Positions 14,785 to 23,138 of a stretch of DNA of 64,000 nt are shown in pieces (the first letter of the stretch is position 1; every line of letters begins with the position of its first letter). The position numbers and the translations under genes are program-made. Source of the stretch: Corynebacterium sp. ACRPS (GTDB taxonomy: Bacteria; Actinomycetota; Actinomycetes; Mycobacteriales; Mycobacteriaceae); contig NZ_JAKRMY010000003.1 of the NCBI RefSeq assembly GCF_022346005.1, positions 1-64,000 of the forward strand, written 5' to 3'. Below the pieces are notes generated by a model. That model saw nothing but the letters and a program-made list of their open reading frames with translations, ran no database searches and was not told where the DNA came from.

Positions 14785-15849
14785 GTGAGTTATTCTTCGC
14801 CACTTCTTCAACGCGCCGGTGCCGCCGAGCACCAGGACGCGACTGTACTCGATGCCCAAGGTGTGGCCTGGCACTATGGCAACCCCCTCGGGGAACAGCG
14901 TGCGGCCGAGACCGGGACCATCGCCATCGACCGCTCGCAGCGCCGCGTGCTGCGCGTCAGCGGTGCGGATGCACCGGGTTTTCTTAATAATCTGCTCTCG
15001 CAGAAGCTTGACGATGCCCCCTCCGGCTTCTCCGCCGGCGCCCTCGACCTAGATATCCAGGGCCACATTTTGCACCACATGGATATCACCCGCGCGGGCG
15101 AGGACCTTTACCTCGATCTGCCCGCCGCGCAGTTCGAATCCGCCCAGGACTTTTTGACCAAGATGGTCTTTTGGTCTGAGGTCACGGTCGAGGAAGCCGA
15201 TATCGCCATCGTGACGTTGCTGGGTGAAGCCGATATTCCTACCCCACCCACCGTGGTCTTTTCCCGCGAGGTGCAGTGGCCGGGAATCAAGCGGGTTGAC
15301 CTCGCCGTTCCGCGCGAAAAGTTGGTGGAATCCATGGCTGCCCTGGAGGCCGAGGGCGCGCGGCTGGCCGGGCTCATGGCCTTTACCGCCGAGCGCGTGC
15401 GCGCCCGCGAGCCGGAACTTGCCGCCGACTTGGACAATAAATCCATCCCGCACGAGGTTCCGCAGTGGATTAGCCGCAGCGATGCCAATCCCGCCCACGT
15501 GCACCTGAATAAGGGCTGCTACCGCGGCCAAGAAACCGTGGCGCGCGTGGAGAACCTGGGCCGTTCTCCCCGCCTCTTGGTGCTCCTCCACCTCGACGGA
15601 TCCGCGCCGGAACGGCCGAATGTGGGCGATGACATTTCATTTAATGGACGTAAGGTAGGTCGCATCGGCACCATCGTGGATGACTGCGATTTCGGCCCCA
15701 TTGCCTTAGGGCTAGTCAAGCGTTCTGCGCTAGATGCAGGCACATTGGATATCGGCGATACCGCGGCGTCGATCGATGCGTCCTCCATCCCCGAAGATGA
15801 GGGCCCAAAGGCCGGGCGCGAGGCGGTAAACCGGCTGCGCGGGCGGTAG
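14785..15849 (+). CDS. ygfZ: Folate-binding Fe-S cluster repair protein YgfZ
   Basis: Tetrahydrofolate-dependent protein related to the glycine cleavage T-protein, involved in assembly or repair of some iron-sulfur enzymes. The 354-residue protein carries the diagnostic KGCYRGQE motif (LNKGCYRGQETVARV, about 237-251) with its essential Cys, and the GcvT-like RVLRVSGADAPGFLNNLLSQ segment near the N-terminus. The reading frame continues far upstream antisense to pabC. The GTG at 14785 is chosen because the protein family starts here and TACCAT lies 8 nt before it. Confidence 0.87.
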   Translation: MSYSSPLLQRAGAAEHQDATVLDAQGVAWHYGNPLGEQRAAETGTIAIDRSQRRVLRVSGADAPGFLNNLLSQKLDDAPSGFSAGALDLDIQGHILHHMDITRAGEDLYLDLPAAQFESAQDFLTKMVFWSEVTVEEADIAIVTLLGEADIPTPPTVVFSREVQWPGIKRVDLAVPREKLVESMAALEAEGARLAGLMAFTAERVRAREPELAADLDNKSIPHEVPQWISRSDANPAHVHLNKGCYRGQETVARVENLGRSPRLLVLLHLDGSAPERPNVGDDISFNGRKVGRIGTIVDDCDFGPIALGLVKRSALDAGTLDIGDTAASIDASSIPEDEGPKAGREAVNRLRGR

Positions 15850-15899
15850 ATTTTCCACTCATCGGGGGGCCGGTGCGGAATTTTTTCGTCACACGCGCT

Positions 15900-15926
15900 A
15901 TTGTGTCTTACAGGAAGATACACAAT
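15900..15926 (+). promoter_or_regulatory. Inverted repeat in the leader of the DUF3073 gene
   Basis: ATTGTGT (15900-15906) and ACACAAT (15920-15926) are perfect 7-bp arms; an inner CTT/AAG pair extends the stem with a small bulge. It lies about 65 bp before the start of the small DUF3073 gene. It may be an operator or an RNA hairpin; no regulator can be named. Confidence 0.45.
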
Positions 15927-15990
15927 TGACAAGCCGATGGGGCGCCCAAGAATCCCTGGAGCGCCCTACTAGCCCAAGGGGGTCATGCAC

Positions 15991-16188
15991 ATGGGACGCG
16001 GACGCGCTAAGGCAAAGCAGACCAAAGTTGCACGCCAGCTCAAGTACAACTCACCCGAGATGGATATCGAGTCCCTTCAGCGGGAACTCGCTGCTCAGCA
16101 GGAGGGTGACTCCCACGACTACGAAGAGGATGATCCCTACGCCGAGTATGTCGACGAATGGGATGAGGACAACGACGACGAGCGCTAA
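15991..16188 (+). CDS. DUF3073 family small protein
   Basis: A 65-residue actinobacterial protein with a basic N-terminus (MGRGRAKAKQTKVARQLKY) and a very acidic C-terminal half rich in Asp, Glu and Tyr (YEEDDPYAEY, DEWDEDNDDER). This bipolar charge pattern is characteristic of DUF3073; its function is unknown. Two ATGs are in frame: 15985 and 15991. The second is chosen because AAGGGGG is then about 9 nt away and the family starts MGRGRAK. A strong bidirectional terminator follows, shared with the convergent purM. Confidence 0.85.
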   Translation: MGRGRAKAKQTKVARQLKYNSPEMDIESLQRELAAQQEGDSHDYEEDDPYAEYVDEWDEDNDDER

Positions 16189-16213
16189 TCTTCCGCTCGC
16201 CGGATAAATCCAC

Positions 16214-16246
16214 AAAAGGCCTTAGGTTTTTAACCTAAGGCCTTCC
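16214..16246. terminator. Bidirectional terminator between DUF3073 gene and purM
   Basis: AAGGCCTTAGGTT / AACCTAAGGCCTT is a 13-bp perfect stem with a short T loop, A-rich on one side and CCTCTTG on the other. It lies 9 bp beyond the purM stop and 25 bp beyond the DUF3073 stop. Confidence 0.85.
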
Positions 16247-16254
16247 TCTTGTAC

Positions 16255-17307
16255 CTAGAAGTTTGAGTGTTCGCCCTGCATGATAACGCGCGGTTCTTCG
16301 CCGTCTGCTTCGCGGACGCTGCCCAGCTCCCACGCGTCGATGTGGCGGGCGGTGAGCATGGCCAAGGCGCGGTCACGGTCCTCCGGATTGACCACGGCAA
16401 TCATGCCCACGCCCATGTTGAAGGTCTTTTCCATCTCCGCCAGCTCGACCTTGCCCATGGACGAGATGAGCTTAAAGATCTGGCCCGGATTCCACGTGGA
16501 GCGGTTGACCTCAGCGCTCAGGCCCTCTGGAATAACGCGCTCCAGATTGCCGGCCAACCCGCCGCCGGTGACGTGGCAGAAGGTGGATACGGAGCATTCC
16601 TGCGCCAGCGCCAGGCATTCCTTGGCGTAGATGCGAGTGGGTTCCAAAAGCTCCTCCCCTAGCGGGCGGCCGAGCTCTTCCACGTACCCGTCTAGCGGCA
16701 TGCCCGCCTGCTCCAGCAAGACGTGGCGCGCGAGCGAGTAGCCATTGGAGTGCAGCCCAGACGAGCCCATGGCGATGAGTACATCGCCCTCGCGCACGTT
16801 GTCTGGGCCCAACACGCCATCGGCCTCAACCACGCCGACGGCGGTAGCGGAGACGTCGTATTCGTTCTCCCCCATCATGCCTGGGTGTTCGGCGGTCTCG
16901 CCGCCGAGCAGCGCAGCGCCTGCCTGCACGCAGCCCTCGGCAATGCCCTTAACTACCTCGGCTACCTTTTCCGGCACGACCTTGCCCACGGCGATGTAGT
17001 CCTGCAGGAATAGTGGCTCGGCGCCGCAGACGACTAGGTCATCGACGCACATGGCCACCAGATCGATGCCGATGGTGTCGTGCTTATCCATGGCCTGCGC
17101 AACGGCGAGCTTGGTGCCCACGCCATCGGAGCCAGCGGCGAGGATGGGTTCCTTGTAATCGCCCAGCTTGAAGAGCCCCGCAAAGCCGCCGAGGCCGCCC
17201 ATGACCTCCGGGCGGGTGACGCGCTTGGCGTGTGGGGCAAATAGGCTTACCGCGCGGTCGCCTTCTTCGATATTGACGCCGGCTGCGGCGTAGGTGTTGT
17301 CACTCAT
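16255..17307 (-). CDS. purM: Phosphoribosylformylglycinamidine cyclo-ligase (AIR synthetase)
   Basis: Fifth step of purine synthesis: ATP-dependent ring closure of FGAM to AIR. The 350-residue protein shows the AIRS family order: DGVGTKLAVAQ near residue 60, GGETAEHPGMM (about 117), GVVEADGVLGPDNVREGD, and in the C-terminal half SGLHSNGYSLAR and VTGGGLAGNLERVIP. It follows purF by 25 bp with an AAGGAA ribosome site, so both are read from the purF promoter. Confidence 0.97.
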   Translation of the reverse strand: MSDNTYAAAGVNIEEGDRAVSLFAPHAKRVTRPEVMGGLGGFAGLFKLGDYKEPILAAGSDGVGTKLAVAQAMDKHDTIGIDLVAMCVDDLVVCGAEPLFLQDYIAVGKVVPEKVAEVVKGIAEGCVQAGAALLGGETAEHPGMMGENEYDVSATAVGVVEADGVLGPDNVREGDVLIAMGSSGLHSNGYSLARHVLLEQAGMPLDGYVEELGRPLGEELLEPTRIYAKECLALAQECSVSTFCHVTGGGLAGNLERVIPEGLSAEVNRSTWNPGQIFKLISSMGKVELAEMEKTFNMGVGMIAVVNPEDRDRALAMLTARHIDAWELGSVREADGEEPRVIMQGEHSNF

Positions 17308-17332
17308 GTTTTTGAAAGTTCCTTAAGTGTTT

Positions 17333-18829
17333 TTATTGGGTTCCGAGCAGGGTGCGCACGGCATCGGCATTGGGGTTTCCGGCGGGAAGGCCAAGGGGGT
17401 AATCGCCGGAGAAGCAGGCGGTGCACAGCTCGGAGCGAGGCTGCTCTGTGGCGGCGACCATTTCATCGATGGAGACAAAGCCCAAAGAGTCAGCGCCGAT
17501 GGTCTCGCAGATGGTGGAGCAAATCTCTTCCGGGTCATCGGACGGACTGGCGTTGGCAATGAGCTCGCCGGGCGAGGCAAAGTCGATGCCATAAAAGCAC
17601 GGCCACTTCACCGGCGGGGAGGCGATGCGCACGTGGACCTCGGCGGCGCCGGCCTCGCGCAACATGCGGATAAGCGCGTGCTGGGTATTGCCGCGCACGA
17701 TGGAATCATCCACCACGACGAGCTTTTTGCCGTCGATGACCTCGCGCAACGGGTTGAGCTTTAACCGGATGCCCAGCTGGCGCAGGGTCTGCGTGGGCTG
17801 AATAAAGGTGCGGCCCACATACGCGTTTTTCACCAAGCCGTGGGCGAAGGTGATGCCGGATTCGCGGGCGTAGCCCACCGCGGCCGGGTTGCCGGATTCC
17901 GGTACGGGGATGACCAGGTCTGCATTCTCAACTGGGTATTCGCGGGCCAAGCGGCGGCCGATCTCCACGCGGGAGGCGTTGACGGAGCGGCCCTTGATAT
18001 CGCTATCCGGGCGGGCCAAGTACACGTACTCGAAAACGCAGCCGCTGCGCTTGGCGGGCGCGAAGTTTTCAGAGCGGATGCCGGCCTCATCAATGGCGAC
18101 GAGCTCGCCCGGCTCGATTTCGCGAATAAATTGCGCGCCGCAGATATCCAGCGCGCAGGTTTCAGAGGCAACGACCCAGCCCTTGGCCAGCCGGCCTAGC
18201 ACCAGCGGGCGCACGCCCTGCGGGTCGCGCGCGGCGTACATGGTGTGGCCATCGGTAAAGGTCAAGCAGAATGCGCCCTTCACCCGTGGCAGGAGCTCGC
18301 GGGCAGAGTCGAAGACGGAGGTGGTGTCATCGACGCCATCGGCAAGCAGCATGGACAAACACATCGAGTCAGAAACCGATTCCTCGTGCGGCTTAATCAG
18401 GCCGCGCTCGACGGCCTCTGCACGCAGCTCGAGGTAATTGACTAGGTTGCCGTTGTGACCCAAGGCAATGTCCACGCCCGTCGAGGAGGTGGAAAACATC
18501 GGCTGCACATTGGACCATTCCTTGCCGCCGGCCGTGGAATAGCGCGTGTGTCCCACTGCTACGTTGCCGGTTAAGGCAGAAAGGGTCGATTCATCGAAAA
18601 TATTGGCCACCAGGCCCATGTCTTTGAAGACGACGATGCGGTCATCATCGCCCACCGCAATGCCGGCGGCTTCTTGGCCGCGGTGCTGGAGAGCAAAAAG
18701 GCCAAAGTAGGTAAGTTTGGAGACTTCCTCCCCGGGAGCCCAGACGCCAAAGACGCCACACTCTTCGCGGGGTTCCTCCTCGTTACGATCGTCAAGGTCA
18801 GTGATACTAGGAGTATGTACTTCTACCAC
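17333..18829 (-). CDS. purF: Amidophosphoribosyltransferase
   Basis: First committed step of purine synthesis: PRPP and glutamine give phosphoribosylamine. The 498-residue protein starts with a propeptide of 23 residues before the nucleophile Cys24 (EECGVFGV), so N-terminal processing is expected. The N-terminal Ntn glutaminase domain is followed by the PRTase domain with the PRPP loop VVVDDSIVRGNT. C-terminal cysteines (LCTACFSGDYP) suggest the Fe-S cluster form seen in Bacillus-type enzymes. GTG at 18829 lies 7 nt after TAATAT, which itself overlaps the stop codon of the gene upstream. Confidence 0.97.
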   Translation of the reverse strand: MVEVHTPSITDLDDRNEEEPREECGVFGVWAPGEEVSKLTYFGLFALQHRGQEAAGIAVGDDDRIVVFKDMGLVANIFDESTLSALTGNVAVGHTRYSTAGGKEWSNVQPMFSTSSTGVDIALGHNGNLVNYLELRAEAVERGLIKPHEESVSDSMCLSMLLADGVDDTTSVFDSARELLPRVKGAFCLTFTDGHTMYAARDPQGVRPLVLGRLAKGWVVASETCALDICGAQFIREIEPGELVAIDEAGIRSENFAPAKRSGCVFEYVYLARPDSDIKGRSVNASRVEIGRRLAREYPVENADLVIPVPESGNPAAVGYARESGITFAHGLVKNAYVGRTFIQPTQTLRQLGIRLKLNPLREVIDGKKLVVVDDSIVRGNTQHALIRMLREAGAAEVHVRIASPPVKWPCFYGIDFASPGELIANASPSDDPEEICSTICETIGADSLGFVSIDEMVAATEQPRSELCTACFSGDYPLGLPAGNPNADAVRTLLGTQ

Positions 18830-18836
18830 GGCGTTT

Positions 18837-18842
18837 ATATTA
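18837..18842 (-). promoter_or_regulatory. -10 element of purF overlapping an upstream stop codon
   Basis: TAATAT on the minus strand is 7 nt from the purF GTG. Its first three bases are the TAA stop of the sterol-carrier gene (18842-18840). This gives purFM a promoter inside the end of the preceding gene. Confidence 0.5.
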
Positions 18843-19244
18843 GCGCGTTGGGCCGTCGAAAACTAACGGAATGATGGGCAGCCACTGTGCAATCTCCCCT
18901 GAACGCGACCCGGAAGCATCGATGCGACCTGTGTTTTTGACCTCGTCCCAGTCCGTGACACCGGTGGCCAAACGCAGCCAAGTCTCCGCGTCCATTTCCA
19001 CCACATTGGGTGGAGTGCCGCGCGTATGACGAGGGCCTTCAATGCACTGCACCGCAACAAATGGGGGTACGCGCAGCTCCACCGAGTGCCCCGGCGCGTC
19101 GGCCTCGAGGGTGCGGGCGGTGCGACGGACGGCATCGGCAAGCAGGGCCCTGCCTGGCTTTTGTTGCCCGTCCGGGTCCTGAATCCAATCCTTGATGGCG
19201 ATGACTGCCGCGCGCGTGGCAGCGGGATCTACGGGTTTAGGCAT
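18840..19244 (-). CDS. Sterol carrier (SCP2-like) family protein
   Basis: A 134-residue actinobacterial protein assigned to the bacterial SCP-2 orthologue family. It would bind a hydrophobic ligand in the cytosol; ligand and role are unknown. Visible features are a basic helical N-terminus (TRAAVIAIKDWIQDP, ALLADAVRRTARTLE), the strand SVELRVPPFVAVQCIEGP, and the WLRLATGVTDWDEV / IDASGSRSGEIAQWLPI block typical of the SCP2 C-terminal half. ATG at 19244 is preferred over GTG at 19250 because TATGCT lies 6 nt before it. It directly precedes purF and may be cotranscribed. Confidence 0.75.
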   Translation of the reverse strand: MPKPVDPAATRAAVIAIKDWIQDPDGQQKPGRALLADAVRRTARTLEADAPGHSVELRVPPFVAVQCIEGPRHTRGTPPNVVEMDAETWLRLATGVTDWDEVKNTGRIDASGSRSGEIAQWLPIIPLVFDGPTR

Positions 19245-19277
19245 AGCCACAGCATAGCTACTGTTATCTTATTGTTT
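19245..19277. promoter_or_regulatory. Divergent leaderless promoter pair SCP2-like/thioesterase
   Basis: Starts are 33 bp apart. TATGCT on the minus strand (19256-19251) is 6 nt from the ATG at 19244. TATCTT on the plus strand (19265-19270) is 7 nt from the ATG at 19278. The two hexamers are 8 bp apart, the same spacing as at mshD/lmeA and purD/HIT. Confidence 0.55.
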
Positions 19278-20288
19278 ATGTCACCTACTGACGCTGCTAC
19301 GGAAACCCAAAAGTCCCCTACCCTTACGCTGCGCTTTATGGCATCGCCAACCGATGTCACCATGGCCGGCGCCCCTGGTATCAATGGCGGGCGCGTGCTG
19401 GAATGGATCGATAAGGCCGCCTACGCCTGTGCCGTGCAGTGGTCCGGGCAGTACTGCGTGACCGCCTATGTGGGCCATATTCACTTCACCCGGCCCATTC
19501 CCTCCGGGCACATCGTGGAGGTGCGCTCGCGCATCGCAATGACCGGCCGGTCTTCCATGCACATCATCAACGAGGTGCTTTCTGCCGATCCCCGCGAAGG
19601 CATTTTCACCCGCGCCTGCGATTGCCTGGTCATCTTCGTGGCCAAGGATCCCGAAAGCGATAAGACCACCCCGGTTCCCACCTTCGTGCCGGATACCGAT
19701 GAGCACATGCGCGTGGCCGAGGCCGCGAAATCCCGCATCGAGCTGCGCAAGGCAATCGAGCTCGAGATGGACAAGCAGAGCTACGATGGGCCTTCCGATG
19801 CCCCACGCATGGTCAACCGTTTTTTGGCCAAGCCCACCGACGTCAACTGGGGCGGCAAGGTGCACGGCGGCACCGCAATGCAGTGGATCGATGAGGCCGG
19901 CACCGCCTGCACCATGGAGTGGTCCGGCGAGCGCACCGTCGCCGTCTATGCCGGCGGCATCCGCTTTTATAAGCCCATTTCCATCGGCGATCTCATTGAG
20001 GTCGATGCCCGCATGATGCGCACGGACCGCCGCTCCATGCAGATGTCCATCCACGTCCGCGCCGGCGATCCCCGCGGCGGCCGCGATAACCTCAAGACCG
20101 CCATCCACGCCACCGTGGCCTATATTGCCTTGGACCGCGACGGGCAGCCGCTGACTGCGCGCACCTTTACCCCACAGACGGAAGAAGATATCCGCCTAGC
20201 CGAGCACGCCAATATCTTGCGCGAGCTGCGCGGCGAATATTCCCCGAAGCCGCTCATCGTGGCGCCGCACTACCAGCACGTGGATTAA
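19278..20288 (+). CDS. Double-hotdog acyl-CoA thioesterase
   Basis: A 336-residue cytosolic enzyme predicted to hydrolyse acyl-CoA to fatty acid and CoA. Two tandem hotdog domains are evident. The first (about 15-150) has NGGRVLEWIDKAAYACAV and HFTRPIPSGHIVEVRSRI; the second (about 175-315) has GGKVHGGTAMQWIDEAGTAC and RFYKPISIGDLIEVDARM. In each, the Asp in WID is the usual catalytic or binding acid of the BACH/YciA type, and both copies keep it. Start ATG at 19278, 7 nt after TATCTT. The housekeeping segment ends here; the accessory region begins downstream. Confidence 0.85.
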   Translation: MSPTDAATETQKSPTLTLRFMASPTDVTMAGAPGINGGRVLEWIDKAAYACAVQWSGQYCVTAYVGHIHFTRPIPSGHIVEVRSRIAMTGRSSMHIINEVLSADPREGIFTRACDCLVIFVAKDPESDKTTPVPTFVPDTDEHMRVAEAAKSRIELRKAIELEMDKQSYDGPSDAPRMVNRFLAKPTDVNWGGKVHGGTAMQWIDEAGTACTMEWSGERTVAVYAGGIRFYKPISIGDLIEVDARMMRTDRRSMQMSIHVRAGDPRGGRDNLKTAIHATVAYIALDRDGQPLTARTFTPQTEEDIRLAEHANILRELRGEYSPKPLIVAPHYQHVD

Positions 20289-20377
20289 ATTTTCAGCACA
20301 ATTTCTTTTGCGCGGCACCCGCGCACCAGCGTGGTATTAAATTGGTTACTGAGACCACGCTAGAGAAATGAGTTGAT

Positions 20378-21607
20378 ATGTCTAACCCACGCCTGCGCCG
20401 CAGGGTGCAGTACTCCGCCGCATTAGTTGCCTCCGCAGTGCTACTGGCCTCCTGCCAGAATCCGGCCAACCAGGAGGATAAAGATGAGGCTTCGGCTACA
20501 CCGACGACTACCTCTTCTTCTACTTCCGCGGAAAAGACCTCAGAAGCATCTTCCACGGCATCGAGTTCTAGCTCCGCTACCAGCTCCAGTAGCGCCAGCA
20601 GCTCCGCCACAAGCTCTTCTACCACTTCCGCCAAGTCGAGCGGCTCCCACGCCAAGCAGCGCTCCGAAATCGAGGGACATGTGGTGGTGCTTTCTACCGG
20701 CGGCACCATCGCCAGCACCCACGATGACAAGGGCGCGGTGGTGCCCACCGTAAAGGGCTCTGACCTGGTGGACCCGCTGTACTCTGAATTCGACAAATCC
20801 AAGCTGGAGCTCGAGGTCAAAGACATTGCCAACCTGGATTCTTCTGCGATGACCTTGGCCGATACCGATAAAATCATCACCGCCGTACAGGAGCAGCTAG
20901 AGCGCGATGACGTCGATGGCGTCATCGTCACCCACGGCACCGATTCCATGGAAGAGACCGCCATTGCGCTCGATACTTTCCACGACAGCGATAAGCCCGT
21001 CGTACTCACCGGCGCAATGCGCCCGTTCGATGACGATGATCCAGACGGCCCGGAAAACCTCGCTACCGCAGTAGAGACCGTCACCAACTCGGACTATGCC
21101 GGCCACGGCGCATTCATCGCCTTTGGTGGCAAGGTGATCCCCGCCCGCGGCGCGTTTAAATCTGATACGGAAAAGGCCGATGGCTTTGCTACCAATAGCC
21201 AGGAGAAATTCCCAGAACGCCCCGATCCGCTGAAATACGCCCCGCTTGGCGATGTCCGCGTGGACATCATCGCCGCCTACCCCGGTGCCCCAGCGGATCT
21301 CATTGAGCAATCCTTGGCCAAGGGCGCACAGGCCATCGTCATTGAGGGCATGGGTTCAGGAAATATCGGCCCCGATTTGGCTACCGCCGCCATGGAAGCC
21401 GCCAAGTCCGTTCCCGTCGTTCTTACTACCCGCGTGGATCACGGCCCCGTCGAGGGTATCTACGGCGGCGCCGGTGGCGGTGCCACGCTTGCCGATGCCG
21501 GCGTCATCCCCTCCGGCAACCTCCGCGCACCCCAGGCCCGCATGCTGCTCGCAGCCGCAGTTGCCACGGGAACGGATGCACAGAAGCTCTTTCCAACTGC
21601 AAAATGA
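20378..21607 (+). CDS. Exported lipoprotein L-asparaginase
   Basis: A 409-residue asparaginase of the bacterial type I/II fold, predicted to convert asparagine to aspartate and ammonia outside the membrane. A signal peptide ends in lipobox LLASC (lipidated Cys26). A linker of about 70 residues made mostly of Ser, Thr and Ala follows, resembling O-mannosylated wall spacers. The catalytic domain has both active-site threonine motifs intact: VLSTGGTIAST and IVTHGTDSMEETA. Export and cell-wall tethering are inferred. Start ATG at 20378 with GAGAAATGAG upstream. Confidence 0.88.
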   Translation: MSNPRLRRRVQYSAALVASAVLLASCQNPANQEDKDEASATPTTTSSSTSAEKTSEASSTASSSSSATSSSSASSSATSSSTTSAKSSGSHAKQRSEIEGHVVVLSTGGTIASTHDDKGAVVPTVKGSDLVDPLYSEFDKSKLELEVKDIANLDSSAMTLADTDKIITAVQEQLERDDVDGVIVTHGTDSMEETAIALDTFHDSDKPVVLTGAMRPFDDDDPDGPENLATAVETVTNSDYAGHGAFIAFGGKVIPARGAFKSDTEKADGFATNSQEKFPERPDPLKYAPLGDVRVDIIAAYPGAPADLIEQSLAKGAQAIVIEGMGSGNIGPDLATAAMEAAKSVPVVLTTRVDHGPVEGIYGGAGGGATLADAGVIPSGNLRAPQARMLLAAAVATGTDAQKLFPTAK

Positions 21608-21645
21608 GGCCGTATACTTTAGCGCGACGCTGAAAGGAGGAGAGC

Positions 21646-22194
21646 ATGGCTGAAATTTTTGACGTTGGGCAATACATAACTGAGCGCATTCCCAACGTGG
21701 ACAAGCTCAAGCTGTACAAGCTGTGCTACTTCTCCCAAGGCTGGCATCTGGCGTGGACGGGCCGACCATTATTCCAAGCGGAGTTTCAAGCGTGGCGGCA
21801 CGGCCCTGTTTCCCGTGAGCTGCACATTCAAACCTGGCAGGTAGCGGGGGATGAAAACCCCTGGCCAGTACCCTATGTTCCCGGTGGTCAGTCCGACAAT
21901 CTCAGCACATACGAACGTGAAGTAGTAGATAGCATCATTGCGTTCTACGGCGGAGTTGAATCAACTAAGCTTTCTGATTTGAGTCCTGGCCTTGCCTGGA
22001 ACGAGATCCTCCAAGAGTTCTCCCAGGCGATGATCTCTGGCACTCCCACCCCACGACCTCCGCTTCAACCTGCAGAAGTTCTTTTGCCTAATGTTGACCT
22101 CGACGGGGATGTGGATGAAATCTTATCCTCACCGCAGGCCAAGGAAATCGAACAAGACTGGTGGGAGACTTTCCGGATTCTCGCTGACCGTTAA
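21646..22194 (+). CDS. Panacea-domain (SocA/GepA-like, DUF4065) protein
   Basis: A 182-residue protein whose first about 130 residues match the Panacea/SocA-like fold: LKLYKLCYFSQGWHLAWTGRPLF followed by EFQAWRHGPVSREL and the NLSTYEREVVDSIIAFYG and SDLSPGLAWNEI segments. This domain is best known from antitoxins that pair with many unrelated toxins, and from phage-associated proteins. No small toxin gene is next to it: asparaginase ends 38 bp upstream and the downstream hemolysin III gene is convergent. It is therefore an orphan, possibly a toxin-neutralising leftover. Strong ribosome site AAAGGAGGAG before the ATG. Confidence 0.8.
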   Translation: MAEIFDVGQYITERIPNVDKLKLYKLCYFSQGWHLAWTGRPLFQAEFQAWRHGPVSRELHIQTWQVAGDENPWPVPYVPGGQSDNLSTYEREVVDSIIAFYGGVESTKLSDLSPGLAWNEILQEFSQAMISGTPTPRPPLQPAEVLLPNVDLDGDVDEILSSPQAKEIEQDWWETFRILADR

Positions 22195-22266
22195 CCGGAC
22201 GGGTTTACGGAACGGATTAGTCGTCCTAGCTAGTGCAGCCCTGTTCAATAACACGACAATTGCGGA

Positions 22267-23028
22267 CTAGGCAGCACCAACGACCACTTGCCACACCGCC
22301 ACGAGATGCACCACCGCAGCCGCGATGGTCGCGGTGTGGAAGTGCTCGTGATAGCCGTAGTAGCGCGCATTGCGCCCAGGCCATTTAAAGCCATAAACCA
22401 GCGCACCCACGGAGTAAACCACTCCGCCTGCCAGCAAGAGCCAGACCACTGCTGCACCGGCATCGCTCCACAGCGTGGGTAGGAGCGGCAGCACCAACCA
22501 GCCCAGCGCTAGGTATACCACGACGTCGAGCCACCGCGGGTGCTCAATCCACACCAGATTCAAAATCACGCCCAAGATAGCGCCCGCCCACGCAATGGCC
22601 AGCATCCAAGCGGCCTGCGCTGGGGATAACGCAATCAGACACAGCGGGGTGTATGTAGCGGCAATGAATACCGCAATCGTGGCGTGGTCTGCCCGCCGCC
22701 ACCACTGCACCGCCCGAGGACTAGCCCACGGATAGCGGTGGTAGAGCGCCGAGACGCCAAAAAGCCCCACCAGTCCTAAGCCATAAACAGTCACGCCCAG
22801 ACCCTGCCACCAGTGCAGCGTCATCCACGCATACGTCATAAGCACGGTAGAGGCGATCACCGATAGCAACGCTGCCAGCGCATGACCCCATCCACGGGTC
22901 AGCGGCCGCTCGCCACGATCCGCCATCCAATAGGTGCGCTGCACCAAGCCTTCTTTCAAGGGATGCTCCCCCGCCTCTTTTGTTCCTTCAGCATGTATCT
23001 GAGCCACAGCGATACTTCTTTCTCCCAC
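22267..23028 (-). CDS. Hemolysin III / PAQR-family membrane protein
   Basis: A 253-residue integral membrane protein with seven predicted helices and the three metal-binding signatures of the PAQR family: SALYHRY after helix 2, RADHATI, and HEHFHTATIAAA near the C-terminus. The histidines would hold a zinc ion at the cytoplasmic side. The name comes from a Bacillus hemolysin; the actual activity (lipid hydrolase or channel) is unknown. The N-terminus of about 45 residues is polar. Start GTG at 23028, with TAACTT 7 nt before it (leaderless). Confidence 0.83.
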   Translation of the reverse strand: MGERSIAVAQIHAEGTKEAGEHPLKEGLVQRTYWMADRGERPLTRGWGHALAALLSVIASTVLMTYAWMTLHWWQGLGVTVYGLGLVGLFGVSALYHRYPWASPRAVQWWRRADHATIAVFIAATYTPLCLIALSPAQAAWMLAIAWAGAILGVILNLVWIEHPRWLDVVVYLALGWLVLPLLPTLWSDAGAAVVWLLLAGGVVYSVGALVYGFKWPGRNARYYGYHEHFHTATIAAAVVHLVAVWQVVVGAA

Positions 23029-23036
23029 CAGAGCTA

Positions 23037-23055
23037 AGTTACGTTACCGTAAGTG
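23037..23055 (-). promoter_or_regulatory. Small inverted repeat over the hemolysin III promoter
   Basis: TTACG-GTAA-CGTAA (minus strand), five-base arms around four bases, overlaps the -10 TAACTT of the hemolysin III gene. It could be an operator, but a repeat this short can arise by chance. Confidence 0.3.
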
Positions 23056-23138
23056 TACTGAGAGGAGTGAGGAGCTTCAAGGGACAGAGGCGAGCGTTTT
23101 AAGCGATGCACCCCACCGGTCCGACTTTCTGCAGCCGG

